Positions 31,578 through 41,932 of a stretch of 64,000 nucleotides of DNA are shown here, piece by piece (the first letter of the stretch is position 1; each line of letters begins with the position of its first letter). This DNA is from Cladosporium sp. IMV 00045 (taxonomy: Eukaryota; Ascomycota; Dothideomycetes; Cladosporiales; Cladosporiaceae), in assembly GCA_001931905.2 (NCBI GenBank), contig MSJI02000772.1:35501-99500 (forward strand), read 5' to 3'. The position numbers and the translations under genes were made by a program. A model generated the notes under the pieces. The model did no database searches. It saw only the letters and a program-made list of their open reading frames with translations, and was not told the DNA's origin.

Positions 31578-32966
31578 TCACTTCCCAAAGAAACTCGTGA
31601 TTTTCGCATTTCCTTCTTTCACCGGGCTTTTCTCTGCAGTGTTGTTCGTCGTAGCGCTCCGCATCTGTCTTCCTCCGACACCTCCTTTCTTAGGCGGTGA
31701 ACTGCTTTTCGCAGGGGATGACTCCGTTTTCACATCTTTCTTCACAGGACTGGCCTTCTTTGCTTGCATCAAAGTCTCATCATCGACAGCGGAGCTATCT
31801 CGTTCGATGTTCTTCTCTGTTACATCTGAAGCAGCATGAAGCAGATCGGAGTCAGACACTTTTGACGTTTCCTGTTTGATTTGCTGCGTGGTGGACGGTG
31901 GAGAGGCTGGCTTGGGTAGTGGAGCGTTCGATTCTGGATCTTCGGCTTTGAAAGAGGTTGGACGTGGGTCGTCTGGCTCTTGTTTGATGTTTGCAGACGA
32001 GTCTTCCGTCTTGTTCTCGGCCTTTGGCTCTGATTTGGATTTTGCAGGAGACTGCTGCGAACCGAAGAAATTGGCGATGTTGCTCTTGTTCTCTTTGCTG
32101 TCGATCGGTACAATGAACTGGGGACTGTTGTTTCCGACTTTTCCAACGGCTTTGTCTACAGGATAGCACTCGAGCTCGCCATCGAAAGGTTTGAGGAGGC
32201 TTTGGAGTTCCTTCGACCAGCCGACGTTTTCAGGATCGAGCCAGGTCTTCATGGCGTCGCTGCCAGCCTCCAGGATGACGGGCATGCGGTCGTGAAGGAA
32301 CTTCAACTGCTTATTTGAGTCCGTGGTGATCACAGTGTACGAATACAGCTTCTCCTCACTGCCTTCGTACTGGACGCAATCCCATAGGCCGGCAAAGCAC
32401 ATTAGTTCGCCATCCTTGCGCTTCACAAAATGGGGAAGCTTCTCTTTGCCGTTGTTCTTTTTCAGCCACTCGTAAAAGCCTTCCGCCACGACAATGCAAC
32501 GTTTCCGCTGCTTCATCGTGTTCCACATGCCGCGGTTCTCGAGCAGGCTGTCATCGCGGCAGTTGATGGTGCGCATTTGGCTCCCATAGTCTGGCGGACG
32601 CTTCGTCCAGAAAGGCACCAGACCCCATTTGGCGGCTTGCAGCTTATACTTGGTCTCTGCTGTGGCGCGGCCATCGACGGCTTTGGAGGTGTTGTGAGAG
32701 GTTTTGGCTCGCTTGGGAGATGGTTCGCTTGTATCCTCGGCCTCAGCATGGTCATTCGATTCGCTGCTGTCGTTGGTATGTGAGCCTGCACCAGAATCAG
32801 AAGTAGCAGCACGGTAGATTAGGCCATGATAGCCAGGAGCAAAGTTGTAGCTCTGCCGGATGCGATCATTGTCGTCGTCCGGAGCTTCATCTGCTGGCAT
32901 GTTTTGTTCGTCCAGTCGTTGGCGGACCTGCGACGGCCGCAGTGAGAGAACGTATCTTCCACACAT
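31578..32966 (-). CDS. SRAP-domain abasic-site crosslinking protein (HMCES/YedK family)
   Basis: Intronless, 462 residues from the ATG at 32966. This start is fixed by biochemistry: the family needs Cys2, exposed after Met removal, and the sequence opens MCGRYVLSLRP. The longer frame to 33020 starts at TTG. SRAP proteins form a DNA-protein crosslink with abasic sites in single-stranded DNA and protect replication forks. Visible active-site parts are Cys2, YNFAPGYHG, N135 in RTINCRDD, E166 in EGFYEW and H225 in HDRMPVIL. An acidic, Ser-rich insert with a KRAK motif interrupts the domain at about residues 52-105. Beyond about residue 300 the protein is a disordered Lys/Ser/Glu-rich tail ending NAKITSFFGK, similar to a PCNA-binding PIP box, with a second related NIANFFGS element at the start of the tail. 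Nuclear location is expected. Confidence 0.92.
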   Translation of the reverse strand: MCGRYVLSLRPSQVRQRLDEQNMPADEAPDDDNDRIRQSYNFAPGYHGLIYRAATSDSGAGSHTNDSSESNDHAEAEDTSEPSPKRAKTSHNTSKAVDGRATAETKYKLQAAKWGLVPFWTKRPPDYGSQMRTINCRDDSLLENRGMWNTMKQRKRCIVVAEGFYEWLKKNNGKEKLPHFVKRKDGELMCFAGLWDCVQYEGSEEKLYSYTVITTDSNKQLKFLHDRMPVILEAGSDAMKTWLDPENVGWSKELQSLLKPFDGELECYPVDKAVGKVGNNSPQFIVPIDSKENKSNIANFFGSQQSPAKSKSEPKAENKTEDSSANIKQEPDDPRPTSFKAEDPESNAPLPKPASPPSTTQQIKQETSKVSDSDLLHAASDVTEKNIERDSSAVDDETLMQAKKASPVKKDVKTESSPAKSSSPPKKGGVGGRQMRSATTNNTAEKSPVKEGNAKITSFFGK

Positions 32967-33205
32967 CTCTTCGACCACGCTACTTGGTGTAGTCAGAACC
33001 GATGCTTGCTTCCAGTTCAAGGGAGATGTGATAGAGCTCTAGACGGGAAGGCAGCAATTGAATACATGTAGCACAGAGCTCCATTGGGTGGCGTGATGTC
33101 ATGGACCTTATCTGATCAAATCTTCCAGCGGCGTCGGAATCAGAGCTTCATCAATTCCACCAGCAGACGGTCTAGCCATAAGACTTACGATACACAACCA
33201 ACACA
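32967..33205. promoter_or_regulatory. Divergent promoter, SRAP gene and Mgr3-like gene
   Basis: Only 239 bp separate the two start codons, so both promoters must lie here or overlap the coding regions. No TATA box is obvious. Confidence 0.5.
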
Positions 33206-34504
33206 ATGTCAGCACCTTCAGCATTCCGCGCACCATTCGCGCGCCTTTTCCAAAACACCTACGCACGACAGACTCAATCACGATGTCTTCATACCGCCCG
33301 CACCAGGGCAACCCCCTTTGGACGAAACAGTCGAGCTCGCTTCGCAAACCAACAGCGCCGTAACGCATCTTCCACCGCCGACAAGGCCAAATCACTCTTC
33401 AGAGACTATCCATTCCAAATCGTCTTTGCCAGCATCGCTGTCCTCAGCGGCTCTTTTGCCGTCATCTACGCCAACTACCGATACCAGAACTACATCATTG
33501 CATCCTTCCACAAATTCCCCGAACCTGTCGCCGTGAAGTTGCGAAGGGCCCTCTGGTACACGAACGAAGACTTGCAGCCTAAAGAGGCGCTCAAGTACTA
33601 CCGCCAGGCGCTTCAGATCGCCGAGGAGCTCGGCATGGATCCTTTCAGCGACGAGATCATGGGCGTCAAAATTCAGGTCGCGGGCATGATGGAGAAGATC
33701 GAACAATATTCGAAAGCGATACAAGTTCTGGAGATTTTGCGCAGGGACAGCTTACAGTGGATGGAGCAGTTGGGAGGCAAGGAGGAGAACAAGGCGAAGC
33801 GCAGCAGAGTGCTGAAGAAACTCGTTGGCATTTCCATCAAGCTGGGTGAACTCTACTCGCAGCCAGTGATCTACAATCGCGACATGGCCGAGTCCCGCCT
33901 CGTTTGGGCCGTGGAAACTGTTTTGAAAGAGCGCCAGCGCCGCGACACTCTCAAGATCAGCGAGGAGGAGGAAGGCTCCTGGCTTTCCGACTCGGAAATT
34001 GGCGCTGCGATGGAAGCCCTGGCGCATACCTACGAGGACAAAGACCAGCACCACCTCGCCACGCCGCTGTTCCTGCAAGCGCTCAGTCTTCACGGCACCA
34101 GCAGCTGTCACTCGGTCATCTTGATGAACAACCTCGCCACATGTCTCGCGCAACAATCCCCTCGCATGGCGAAAGCGGCGCAGGAGTTCGCGCGGAGTCA
34201 GACCGTCACTTCTGCCGAGCAGCCCGCGCAACCTCCCGTCACGCGCGAGTCGATGATTTCCAACGCGCAGACATGGGCGCAGAAAGCGATCGACGTCGCG
34301 GCAAAGATTCAGCCACCAGAGCGCGACGAGGAGTGCGATATGGGTTGCGCGGTGGCTTTGCACAATCTGGCGGAGTTTGCGGAGATGAAGGGCGATGTTG
34401 CACTGGCGAGGAAGAAGTATACTGAAGCCATCAGTCTGGCTAAGGCGGTGGGGTTTGCTGAAGGGGTGGAGAATGGACAGGAGAGGTTGAGGCAGCTGAA
34501 GTGA
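33206..34504 (+). CDS. Mitochondrial TPR protein, Mgr3-like
   Basis: Intronless, 432 residues from the ATG at 33206. Residues 1-55 are rich in Arg, Ser and Thr and almost free of acidic residues, a good mitochondrial presequence. One membrane segment follows at 69-89 (PFQIVFASIAVLSGSFAVIYA). The rest is helical with TPR-like repeats: LQPKEALKYYRQALQIAEEL, KIEQYSKAIQVLEIL, ALAHTYEDKDQHHLATPLF, and ALHNLAEFAEMKGDVALARK followed by KYTEAISLAKAVG near the end. Presequence, single inner-membrane anchor and TPR domain match Mgr3, which in yeast works with Mgr1 as substrate adaptor of the i-AAA protease Yme1. The function here is inferred from that layout. Divergent from the SRAP gene. Confidence 0.82.
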   Translation: MSAPSAFRAPFARLFQNTYARQTQSRCLHTARTRATPFGRNSRARFANQQRRNASSTADKAKSLFRDYPFQIVFASIAVLSGSFAVIYANYRYQNYIIASFHKFPEPVAVKLRRALWYTNEDLQPKEALKYYRQALQIAEELGMDPFSDEIMGVKIQVAGMMEKIEQYSKAIQVLEILRRDSLQWMEQLGGKEENKAKRSRVLKKLVGISIKLGELYSQPVIYNRDMAESRLVWAVETVLKERQRRDTLKISEEEEGSWLSDSEIGAAMEALAHTYEDKDQHHLATPLFLQALSLHGTSSCHSVILMNNLATCLAQQSPRMAKAAQEFARSQTVTSAEQPAQPPVTRESMISNAQTWAQKAIDVAAKIQPPERDEECDMGCAVALHNLAEFAEMKGDVALARKKYTEAISLAKAVGFAEGVENGQERLRQLK

Positions 34505-37222
34505 GAGGCACATACTGAAAAGGAGTGTAATGATGAGATGGGAAGGAAACCATTCTGTACGATACTACTGTTCTATACTCACGGATATATGGCATATCAT
34601 GGAGCATACTAGTTGCTTTCTTCAACGCAACACAATATCGAAGAAGAGGATGAGCTTGCCCCTCCATGAATGTTCATCAGTCTACTTCCGCGAGCTCAGA
34701 ATCACGGATACATGTATGCACTCAGGAGTGCCGCGGAACCATCCTACATGCACATGTACATCAACAACTTGACATCTGCATGCAGTCGTTACGTGATGGA
34801 ATTGTCTGCCGCGTACAAATATAGGCCCCATCACGCCGCCCGCCTCACGCAGGTGCTTTGCTTTGCATCTTTTGCCCCCATCGGAACATGCGTTGCTGGC
34901 ATTTATTCAGGAATCGGACAGTAGTACCTCCGAAAATTGACACATTCAGGGTCACTGCTGGCAATTGCCGGACAGGGCTCTGACATATGTACGTAGTCTG
35001 TGCCGTACTTTACGGTGCATACATATGTAAGAAAGGGAGAAGTGACATGGGCAAACTGCCATTGGCATTCGCGCAGGCCCATGCCGGGCCTGCATGCTGT
35101 GGCAAGGATTGGCCTGCGTCTCCAGAACGCCCGCGGTGTGGAAGATGCCGTTTGAGCCGTTTTTGGCAGCAGAGGGCGGTTTCGAAGAGGACATGGTCGC
35201 GTGTTACGAGACTGGAGGGTTTGGATGATGAGTAGCAAGAGAAGACGATGGTGAAGAAAGGAGTCAAACGGGGCGACCAATAATGCAAGAAGAATGTCCG
35301 ACTCGAGATCGTAATGGGCGCACGTAATAAACGCTGGAAGCCACCGCCCACATATCTCATGCAGGCGATTGTCGTAAACAATCTATTTCGCGTGGCGGCA
35401 TGACACAAAGAGGACCCTCGTAGCGGTTGCGATTTCCCCCCAGCTGCCGAAAGAGAACGGTCTTACGCCAAACGGCCTTGCATGCGCGTGCCGAGCGCCT
35501 AGACGGCCTTTTGAAAATTGCTGCTGCTGCACACAATCGAGATCTCTCCATCGAAGTGCGTTGTGATGAGAATGCAGTAGTGGGACGATGGTTTCGTGCT
35601 GATTTGAGGGGAGCGCACATCCGAGCCGTCATCAACGGCTGATGATGAGGGCTCAGTATAGGTGAAGGAAGAGAGACAGCTCATGCAGTGAGGGCCAGTC
35701 CGTTGAGAGGAAAGGTGCTGGCCTATTCGCTTATGTAGTCCTATATAAGTCGACTCGTTTGCGGACGAAGGAAGTATGTACTGTATTTTAGTGTCGTAGG
35801 GAGCGCTCCTCGGGTCGCGTGAGCTAGCCTTGATTCTTTTTCGCTAGAAAAGACGGACCTCTCGCCTGTTTGAGAGTGATGGACCACATCCGATCCGCTC
35901 GGCTTGCTAAGCCTTGCAGCAGGGCCTTGGTCATCCGCACAACTGCGGCGTTTGTTGGCGGCTTCGTGATTGTCTCTGCCTTAGTCCGGCCGTGGGCAAT
36001 ACCACAGGACGTGCTGCACGACAGCGTACATAGCTGCAGCCATCGCGATTGGAGTTGCACGTCCGGCGGCTGGCTTGGAGGCTGGCCTCGAAAGGCCACA
36101 ACGGCACCAAAGGCATTTGCCTCGCAGGTCATGCCCTGCAGCGAGCTCATCCTCTTTCACTCGAGCGCCCCTCGAGCCATGGCGTGTGTAGGTAACTCGT
36201 CAACACTCCTACCGTAGATCACCACTGCCGGCCCGGAGCTCCTTTGCGCATGTTCCAAAGCATGTCATACACCTCTCGACACTCCCCGTCACAGTCGTAG
36301 GATCATGATCCTGCTGCTGCTGCTGCTACTGCGGCTCGTTCCCCATGACTTTTTGGACTGCTGTTACATTGAGGAAGTACGGCAGCGAGGCATCTCCGTG
36401 TACGTCAACTTCGAATGACAATCATGATTGATATGCATGCGCGTGGGAGCCACAGCATATGCTCAAAATCAATTAGCCCTAAACCTCCCAGACAAGCCCC
36501 GGTCTGCCATACTATCCTACTTACGTAGCCTGTCGTCCTCGAATCTCGGTTGCGGCCAAACCTAGCAGGAGAAGGACCAGGAGTCTCGTCACCGCACACC
36601 CACCTCTCAGGCTTTCCCGCCAACAATTCCATGTTTCCACGTCCCGTCCGCGACTCTCGCGACACGAGTCTTGCGGATCACGCTCCATTATTCGCCATAA
36701 TACTAACATAATTTAAACCCGCGCCAGCAATTTTCCCTTCTTGCGCGTGGATTCGGGGGCGGCCGGAAAATGCCGCCCATGCAGTGCTGGCGCCGCTTCG
36801 TCCTTCTTCTGCCTGCATCCTTGACAGACTCCCACTCGCCGTCTCTCTCTCCCGTTGGGCTGTTGGCTCGCAAACAGAGAGAGCTGTGAGTGCGTGAACC
36901 ATACCGCTGGGTCGCCGCCGTCGCAACAAGTAATCGCCGTGCTGCCCACAATGCCTCCGAGCCAGTTCAGTCCACTCCACCTGTCTTCTCCTCAATTTTT
37001 TTCCCCGCGACGCAATCTCAGTGCCTGCCTTTTGGCCATCTCTATAGGCCGATTCCACGTATACCTCACTTGATCTGTCGGCTCGACTGTGTGAATTGAC
37101 AAGTAAAATTGGTGAGATTGGGAGACTTGACCGTGGCTCGTAGCGTTTCAGCGGTTAATGACTCTTCCTCCCAGCTTGAACGTCGAAATCCCCCTTCGAA
37201 AAAAGGTCTAGGCTTCGACAAC
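34505..37222. other. Long intergenic region
   Basis: 2.7 kb with no gene I can support. It contains a short CTG run at 36311-36325. Open frames at 35824-36217 and 36678-37073 have no recognisable motif on either strand. The last part is the promoter and leader of the AlkB fusion; its reading frame stays open back to a TTG at 37109, before the first good ATG. Confidence 0.45.
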
Positions 37223-39586
37223 ATGTCGTCGTCGCTGCTGGCTTTGCTCTCACAGCAAACGCCGAATCTTCCCACCAGGAAGGGCCTGATTCTGACCGGC
37301 TTGCAACATGATTTCTTGTCACCTAACGGGAAACTGCCTGTCAGCAATTTGGAGTCTGGCTTTCTCGATCGGACCAAAGTCTTGATTAACGCTTTCCGGG
37401 GCCATGGCGATATCATCTGGATTCGCACAGAAACCGACGGCCTGGGCAGTCAAAGCGAGTTCGAGGATGATGCTTGTAACGTCATCACGTCTTCAACGCC
37501 GGTCGAACATCCAACGTCTGATGAAAGCTCGAACGATGATGCCTCGGATTCCAACTCAACTCCACCCTCGAGGAAGCGGAAATCAGGGACTCAACGATCT
37601 TCTCATGGGGAAGATCCAGGCTCATACAAGAGGAAGCAAGTCAAAGCTTCACACGAGGATGAATCTGCATCAGAGAGCGCCAACTCGGAGGTTGATGACG
37701 AATATTTCCTCCTGCGTACAGCAAGCCGAGATCCTTGCTTCATCAAAGGCAGTAGAGGTGCAGATTTTGGGGAAACCGTAAAATCAGCGGTCCAGCCCAC
37801 CGATTTGCAGGTCATCAAGAATTACTACTCGGCATTTAGCTCAACATCCCTGCTCCTCACACTCAGATCGAAGCTTATCACCGAGCTCTACATCTGCGGA
37901 GCTATCACCAATCTGAACGTCTACGCGACATCCATGGATGCCGCACGATTCGGCATCAAGATCACGCTCGTGGAGGATTGCCTGGGCTACCGCGTGAAGG
38001 AGAGACATGATCTCGCGATCAAGAGTCTTGTCGACATCATGGATGCGGAAGTCATGACAAGCGACGAAGTAATCACAGAGATTGGAGGTCAAGTACCTGT
38101 TCAGAACAAGCCAACAGCAGCTGCTGGCGGTGGATTCAACGTCGCCGACGCCGACGGGGCCGCGGGAATGCTCGAGGTCGATGACAGTGACGAAAACGAA
38201 GACGATGATAACCTGCTACCCGTACGTGCATCTCCTTACAAGTCTCAGAGGCCGTTGGAGATTCGGGGAGCGAGACCTACGAGCAAGAACTTACAAGCCA
38301 CTGACATAGGATCGTGCGGCCGGTCTGCCTCTCAACCTTCGCAACTTCAGCGCCATGCGCTTGCAGAATCGACCGCCCAACACGACAGCAGCCAACGGGA
38401 AGCCCAGGACATTGGCAAACGTCCAGGCGAGGGCGAGGCCTTCGAGCTCGAAGGGACACAAGCCTCAAGTCAGCCGAGCGTAGTCCCGGCAGAGTCGCCC
38501 AAGTTGACTGCAGGGCAGCAGCAGTTCGAGCAAAATGCTGCAAGCCCAGCACCATCACAGTTATCCTTGCCCAGCGAACAGCAATCCTCTCAAGGGCGGT
38601 CCGATGTCATGGCTTCCCCGGCGACCCACACCAAAATGCATCAAGCTGGCACTTCATCACAACGGCGCAGTCGAAAACCAAAGGCTAGCGAAGTCGTCGA
38701 ACGCCAATCTTCGCAGCCACTTTTTGGTATTGGCAAGGAAGAAGAGAGTGCAAGTTCAAGCATACACTATGACCTTCTTCCGCCTGATCGCGTCGATGGT
38801 ATGTTCTGCAGATTGAAAGAAGAAGTCAAGTGGCAGCGGATGTACCATCAGACCGGCGAAGTCCCTCGCCTGGTCTGCTGCCAGGGCACAATAGGCTCGG
38901 ATGGCAGTATGCCTGTCTACCGGCATCCGTCAGACGAAACGCTTGCCTTGAATCCATGGACACCCGCGGTCGACGAGATACGTCGAGCGGCAGAGGCTGT
39001 CGTTGGGCACCCCCTCAACCACGCTCTCATACAACTATACCGCTCAGGAACGGACCTGATCTCCGAACACTCAGACAAAACTCTGGACATCGCCCCCGAC
39101 AGTTTCGTCGTGAACGCCTCCTTCGGCGCCGAGCGTGTCATGCGATTACGAACGAAGCGCAATGCCACCTCTTCAAACGACTCACCCACTCCCTCCAGCG
39201 AGTCTCCAGCACGAACAACCCACCGTGTCCGCCTCCCGCACAACTCCGCCCTCCTCATGTCCCTCCCCACCAACGCTCGATACCTACACTCCATAAACGC
39301 CGACAAACGCCCCGCTCTCGAGCTCACACCTGCCGAGAAAGCTTACGATTCTCAAAGGATCAGCTTGACTTTCAGGCAAATTGAGACGTTCATAGACGCA
39401 GATTCCGCCTGTATTTGGGGTCAGGGTGCTACAAGGAAGTACAGAGAAGACGCGAGAAGGGTCATCAATGGGGACAGCGTGGAGACGGAGAAGTTGCTGA
39501 AGGGCTTTGGGGCGGAGAATGCTGGGACTGAGGTGCGGTGGGAGAAATGGTATGGTGGTGGGAGTGATGTGTTGCATTTGAAGTGA
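37223..39586 (+). CDS. Isochorismatase-like / AlkB-like 2OG-Fe(II) dioxygenase fusion
   Basis: Intronless, 787 residues from the ATG at 37223. The N-terminal half (about 18-300) has the cysteine-hydrolase/isochorismatase fold pattern: GLILTGLQHDFLSPNGKLPV, then VIKNYYSAFSSTSLLLTLRS with K199, then LYICGAITNLNVYATSMDAA followed by RFGIKITLVEDCLGYR. Two of the three catalytic residues are replaced: the Asp of the usual D-x-Q-x-D block by Gly26 and the nucleophilic Cys by Asn232. An acidic, Ser-rich insert lies at about 105-175. A disordered linker of about 250 residues follows. The C-terminal third is AlkB-like: LIQLYRSGTDLISEHSDKTL with iron ligands H616 and D618, VNASFGAERVMRLR, H689 in RYLHSI, and the 2-oxoglutarate pair R712/R718 in RISLTFRQ. 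AlkB enzymes remove alkyl groups from DNA or RNA bases. The C-terminal half should be active; the N-terminal half is probably a pseudoenzyme. Confidence 0.92.
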   Translation: MSSSLLALLSQQTPNLPTRKGLILTGLQHDFLSPNGKLPVSNLESGFLDRTKVLINAFRGHGDIIWIRTETDGLGSQSEFEDDACNVITSSTPVEHPTSDESSNDDASDSNSTPPSRKRKSGTQRSSHGEDPGSYKRKQVKASHEDESASESANSEVDDEYFLLRTASRDPCFIKGSRGADFGETVKSAVQPTDLQVIKNYYSAFSSTSLLLTLRSKLITELYICGAITNLNVYATSMDAARFGIKITLVEDCLGYRVKERHDLAIKSLVDIMDAEVMTSDEVITEIGGQVPVQNKPTAAAGGGFNVADADGAAGMLEVDDSDENEDDDNLLPVRASPYKSQRPLEIRGARPTSKNLQATDIGSCGRSASQPSQLQRHALAESTAQHDSSQREAQDIGKRPGEGEAFELEGTQASSQPSVVPAESPKLTAGQQQFEQNAASPAPSQLSLPSEQQSSQGRSDVMASPATHTKMHQAGTSSQRRSRKPKASEVVERQSSQPLFGIGKEEESASSSIHYDLLPPDRVDGMFCRLKEEVKWQRMYHQTGEVPRLVCCQGTIGSDGSMPVYRHPSDETLALNPWTPAVDEIRRAAEAVVGHPLNHALIQLYRSGTDLISEHSDKTLDIAPDSFVVNASFGAERVMRLRTKRNATSSNDSPTPSSESPARTTHRVRLPHNSALLMSLPTNARYLHSINADKRPALELTPAEKAYDSQRISLTFRQIETFIDADSACIWGQGATRKYREDARRVINGDSVETEKLLKGFGAENAGTEVRWEKWYGGGSDVLHLK

Positions 39587-39988
39587 ATGTTAGATATATG
39601 GAGTTGGGCGGTGTGGGACTATTGTGATGAAATGTGTTTTGTGAAGATGAGTGATAATCACTGCGAGAGCTACAACACGTCAGTGAATGGACAACGTGTA
39701 CATGTAATTGCGGTATGAATGTCACGGCATTTATAGGTTTCTCAATGTGAATGTCCTCGGCTGACTTCCCCAGCTTGCGGGCGTCGGCGACTTCGCTGCT
39801 TGCCTCTCGTCACTTCTGGATGTGAACTCGCATCTAGACCTCGCGATCCTCATCACGGCGAGAACCAAACTTCGCCATTCTTTCGCATACACAACTTCCT
39901 CCCTTAACCTCAACTACAGACAAATTCGTGCTTTCGCTTCAGCAGTACACGCACGCTTGTGCCAACACCACAACAGACCGCTTCCAAC
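39587..39988. other. Intergenic, AlkB fusion 3' end to ALYREF promoter
   Basis: 402 bp between tandem plus-strand genes. No further gene seen. Confidence 0.45.
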
Positions 39989-41470
39989 ATGGATCGCAGC
40001 TTGGACGAGATCATTTCTGAGCGCCCTGTAAGTGAACCTTGCCGCCCGTGGACAAGACAGTCCAATGCTAACACATGGATAGCAGCGCGGCGGTGGTCGC
40101 AGATCTGACAGGCGTGGTCCTCCCCCTCCCCGAGCTCCGCGCAGAGACGAAGGTCCCCGAGACGGCGTCAGAAAGGTACGAAACAAACTGTCCATGCCAG
40201 CAGCAATCTACAGGGCCACGCTCTAACCTTCGCCTAGGTGCCTCACCCTCCTCCTTTTCCATGAATAAACACGCTCCTCGCCCGCGCGCGACATCTCTCA
40301 GCTCCGGCGCATTCCCTCCATGCCATTCGAGCCTTGCGATATCGACCAGCGGCGGCGGATTTCCGAAATAAAACGAACGCGAACTGACCACGACCTCCGG
40401 GAATTGCAGAATCGACGTGATGACAGAGCCGACATTGACGGGTAGGTGCATGGCAAGACACAAAATCGCCGGGAAATCAGGCTCACAGCAATCTAGCGAC
40501 TGGGTGCACGACCGCTACGACGAAGACCGCTCTGGCCGCCGCGGCGGAGCACGTGAAGACGACTACGCTTTCGATAGGAGGGCATACGGCAGGCGCGCTC
40601 CTGATGAGTGAGTACACAGTTGGAATTCGGAGGCCGAGCAGAGCTGACTTCAATCAGTGACACTGGAAAGGTGCGCGTAGACAACCTGCACTACGAGCTC
40701 ACAGAAGACGACATCATTGTACGTACATCTTACGCCTCTCAATCATTGGCCTTGCTCTAATAGCACTTCAGGAACTCTTCAGCCGCATCGGCCCTGTCCT
40801 CTCCGCCCGCCTTCTCTACGATCGTTCCGACCGCTCCCAAGGCACCGCCTTTGTCACCTACGAGGACCCTCGTGACGCCCGCGTCGCTGTTCACGAGTAC
40901 GACGGCGCCAATGCCAACGGCCAGCCCATCCGCCTGACACAGCTCCACGGCGGCCCAAGTCGCCGCGCCGAGGGCGGATCTCTTTTCGACCGCATCGAGA
41001 AGCCCAGCAGGAGCATGTTCGACCGCATCGAGCGCGTCGACAGCAGCGACGACGTCGGACCACCCAGGAGAAGAGGCGGCCGCGGAGGACGCCGCGACGA
41101 CCGCAGCTCCAGCCCGAGGAAGAACTTGCGCACGACCGACGCTGTCGACCGCTACGCGCCTGGTGGCCGCGAGTCGCGGTCACCTTTGCCCGGAGGACGA
41201 CGTGCGCCCAGAGAGCGCGGCGGTCGCAGGCCCGGCGCGAAGAGGGAGGAAGGTGGACGCGATGGCAGAGGCAAGAGGGATGAGGGCAGACCGGGTCCCA
41301 GGCCTAAGAAGACGGCCGAGGAGCTGGACGCCGAGATGGAGGACTACTTTGGCGGCGGTGGATCGGCTGAGAACAACAATGGCACTGCCCAGCCTCAGAA
41401 TGGTGGCGGTGCTGCAGCTCCTGCTGCTCCTGCCGCTGCGGGTGACGACGACATCGACATGATTGAGTAA
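39989..41470 (+). CDS. ALYREF/Mlo3/Yra1-type mRNA export adaptor
   Basis: Six exons: 39989-40027, 40083-40175, 40410-40441, 40497-40607, 40658-40718 and 40772-41470. All junctions keep frame; 344 residues. Introns are 55, 234, 55, 50 and 53 bp, with GTAAGT, GTACGA, GTAGGT, GTGAGT and GTACGT donors. The protein begins MDRSLDEIISERP, the classic UAP56/Sub2-binding motif of ALYREF. Arg/Gly-rich stretches (RGGGRRSDRRGPPPP) follow, then one RRM at about 97-170 with RNP2 VRVDNL and RNP1 QGTAFVTYE. A second RG-rich region follows, then a C-terminal UAP56-binding motif TAEELDAEMEDYF near residues 293-305 and an acidic end. It recruits mRNPs to the export receptor via TREX in the nucleus. The third exon (32 nt) and the 234-bp intron are the least certain parts of the model. 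Confidence 0.88.
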
Positions 41471-41932
41471 TCAGGGCCGCTTTCAGGGCTGCTCAGAATG
41501 AGGGTCGGAGGAAAAATTGAGAGACTGGTCTGTAAGAATATACCATCGGTGCTGCGAGCGAATGAACGCATCAAGAAAAAATGCAATAGAAATGCCTACC
41601 AACTGTATCCCTCATTTCTGATTCCAAGTATCGCTTTCGAATCTACAGTTCTGGACCCATGAAGGTTCCATGCTCACGACGTCTCTTTCGACAGATTTCA
41701 AGAACAGAAGATTCTGAAAACACAAAGCGATCGTACGCAAGTGAAATGATGATTGATAGATGCATTGAAGCTCAAAGCAAAGTTTCAAGAGAGACCATGC
41801 CTATGAGTATGTGACCCAAATGTTTACTGATCATGACTCCCAGACGCCGCGCTATATCGTGAAAATTGGCCGTAGAGGCCATGCCATGTTGCGACCCAAA
41901 TATTACGAAAAGTTCAGAAGTGACCCGATTCC
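41471..41932. other. Convergent 3' intergenic region
   Basis: 462 bp between the ALYREF stop and the haspin stop. It holds both 3' UTRs. No gene found. Confidence 0.5.
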
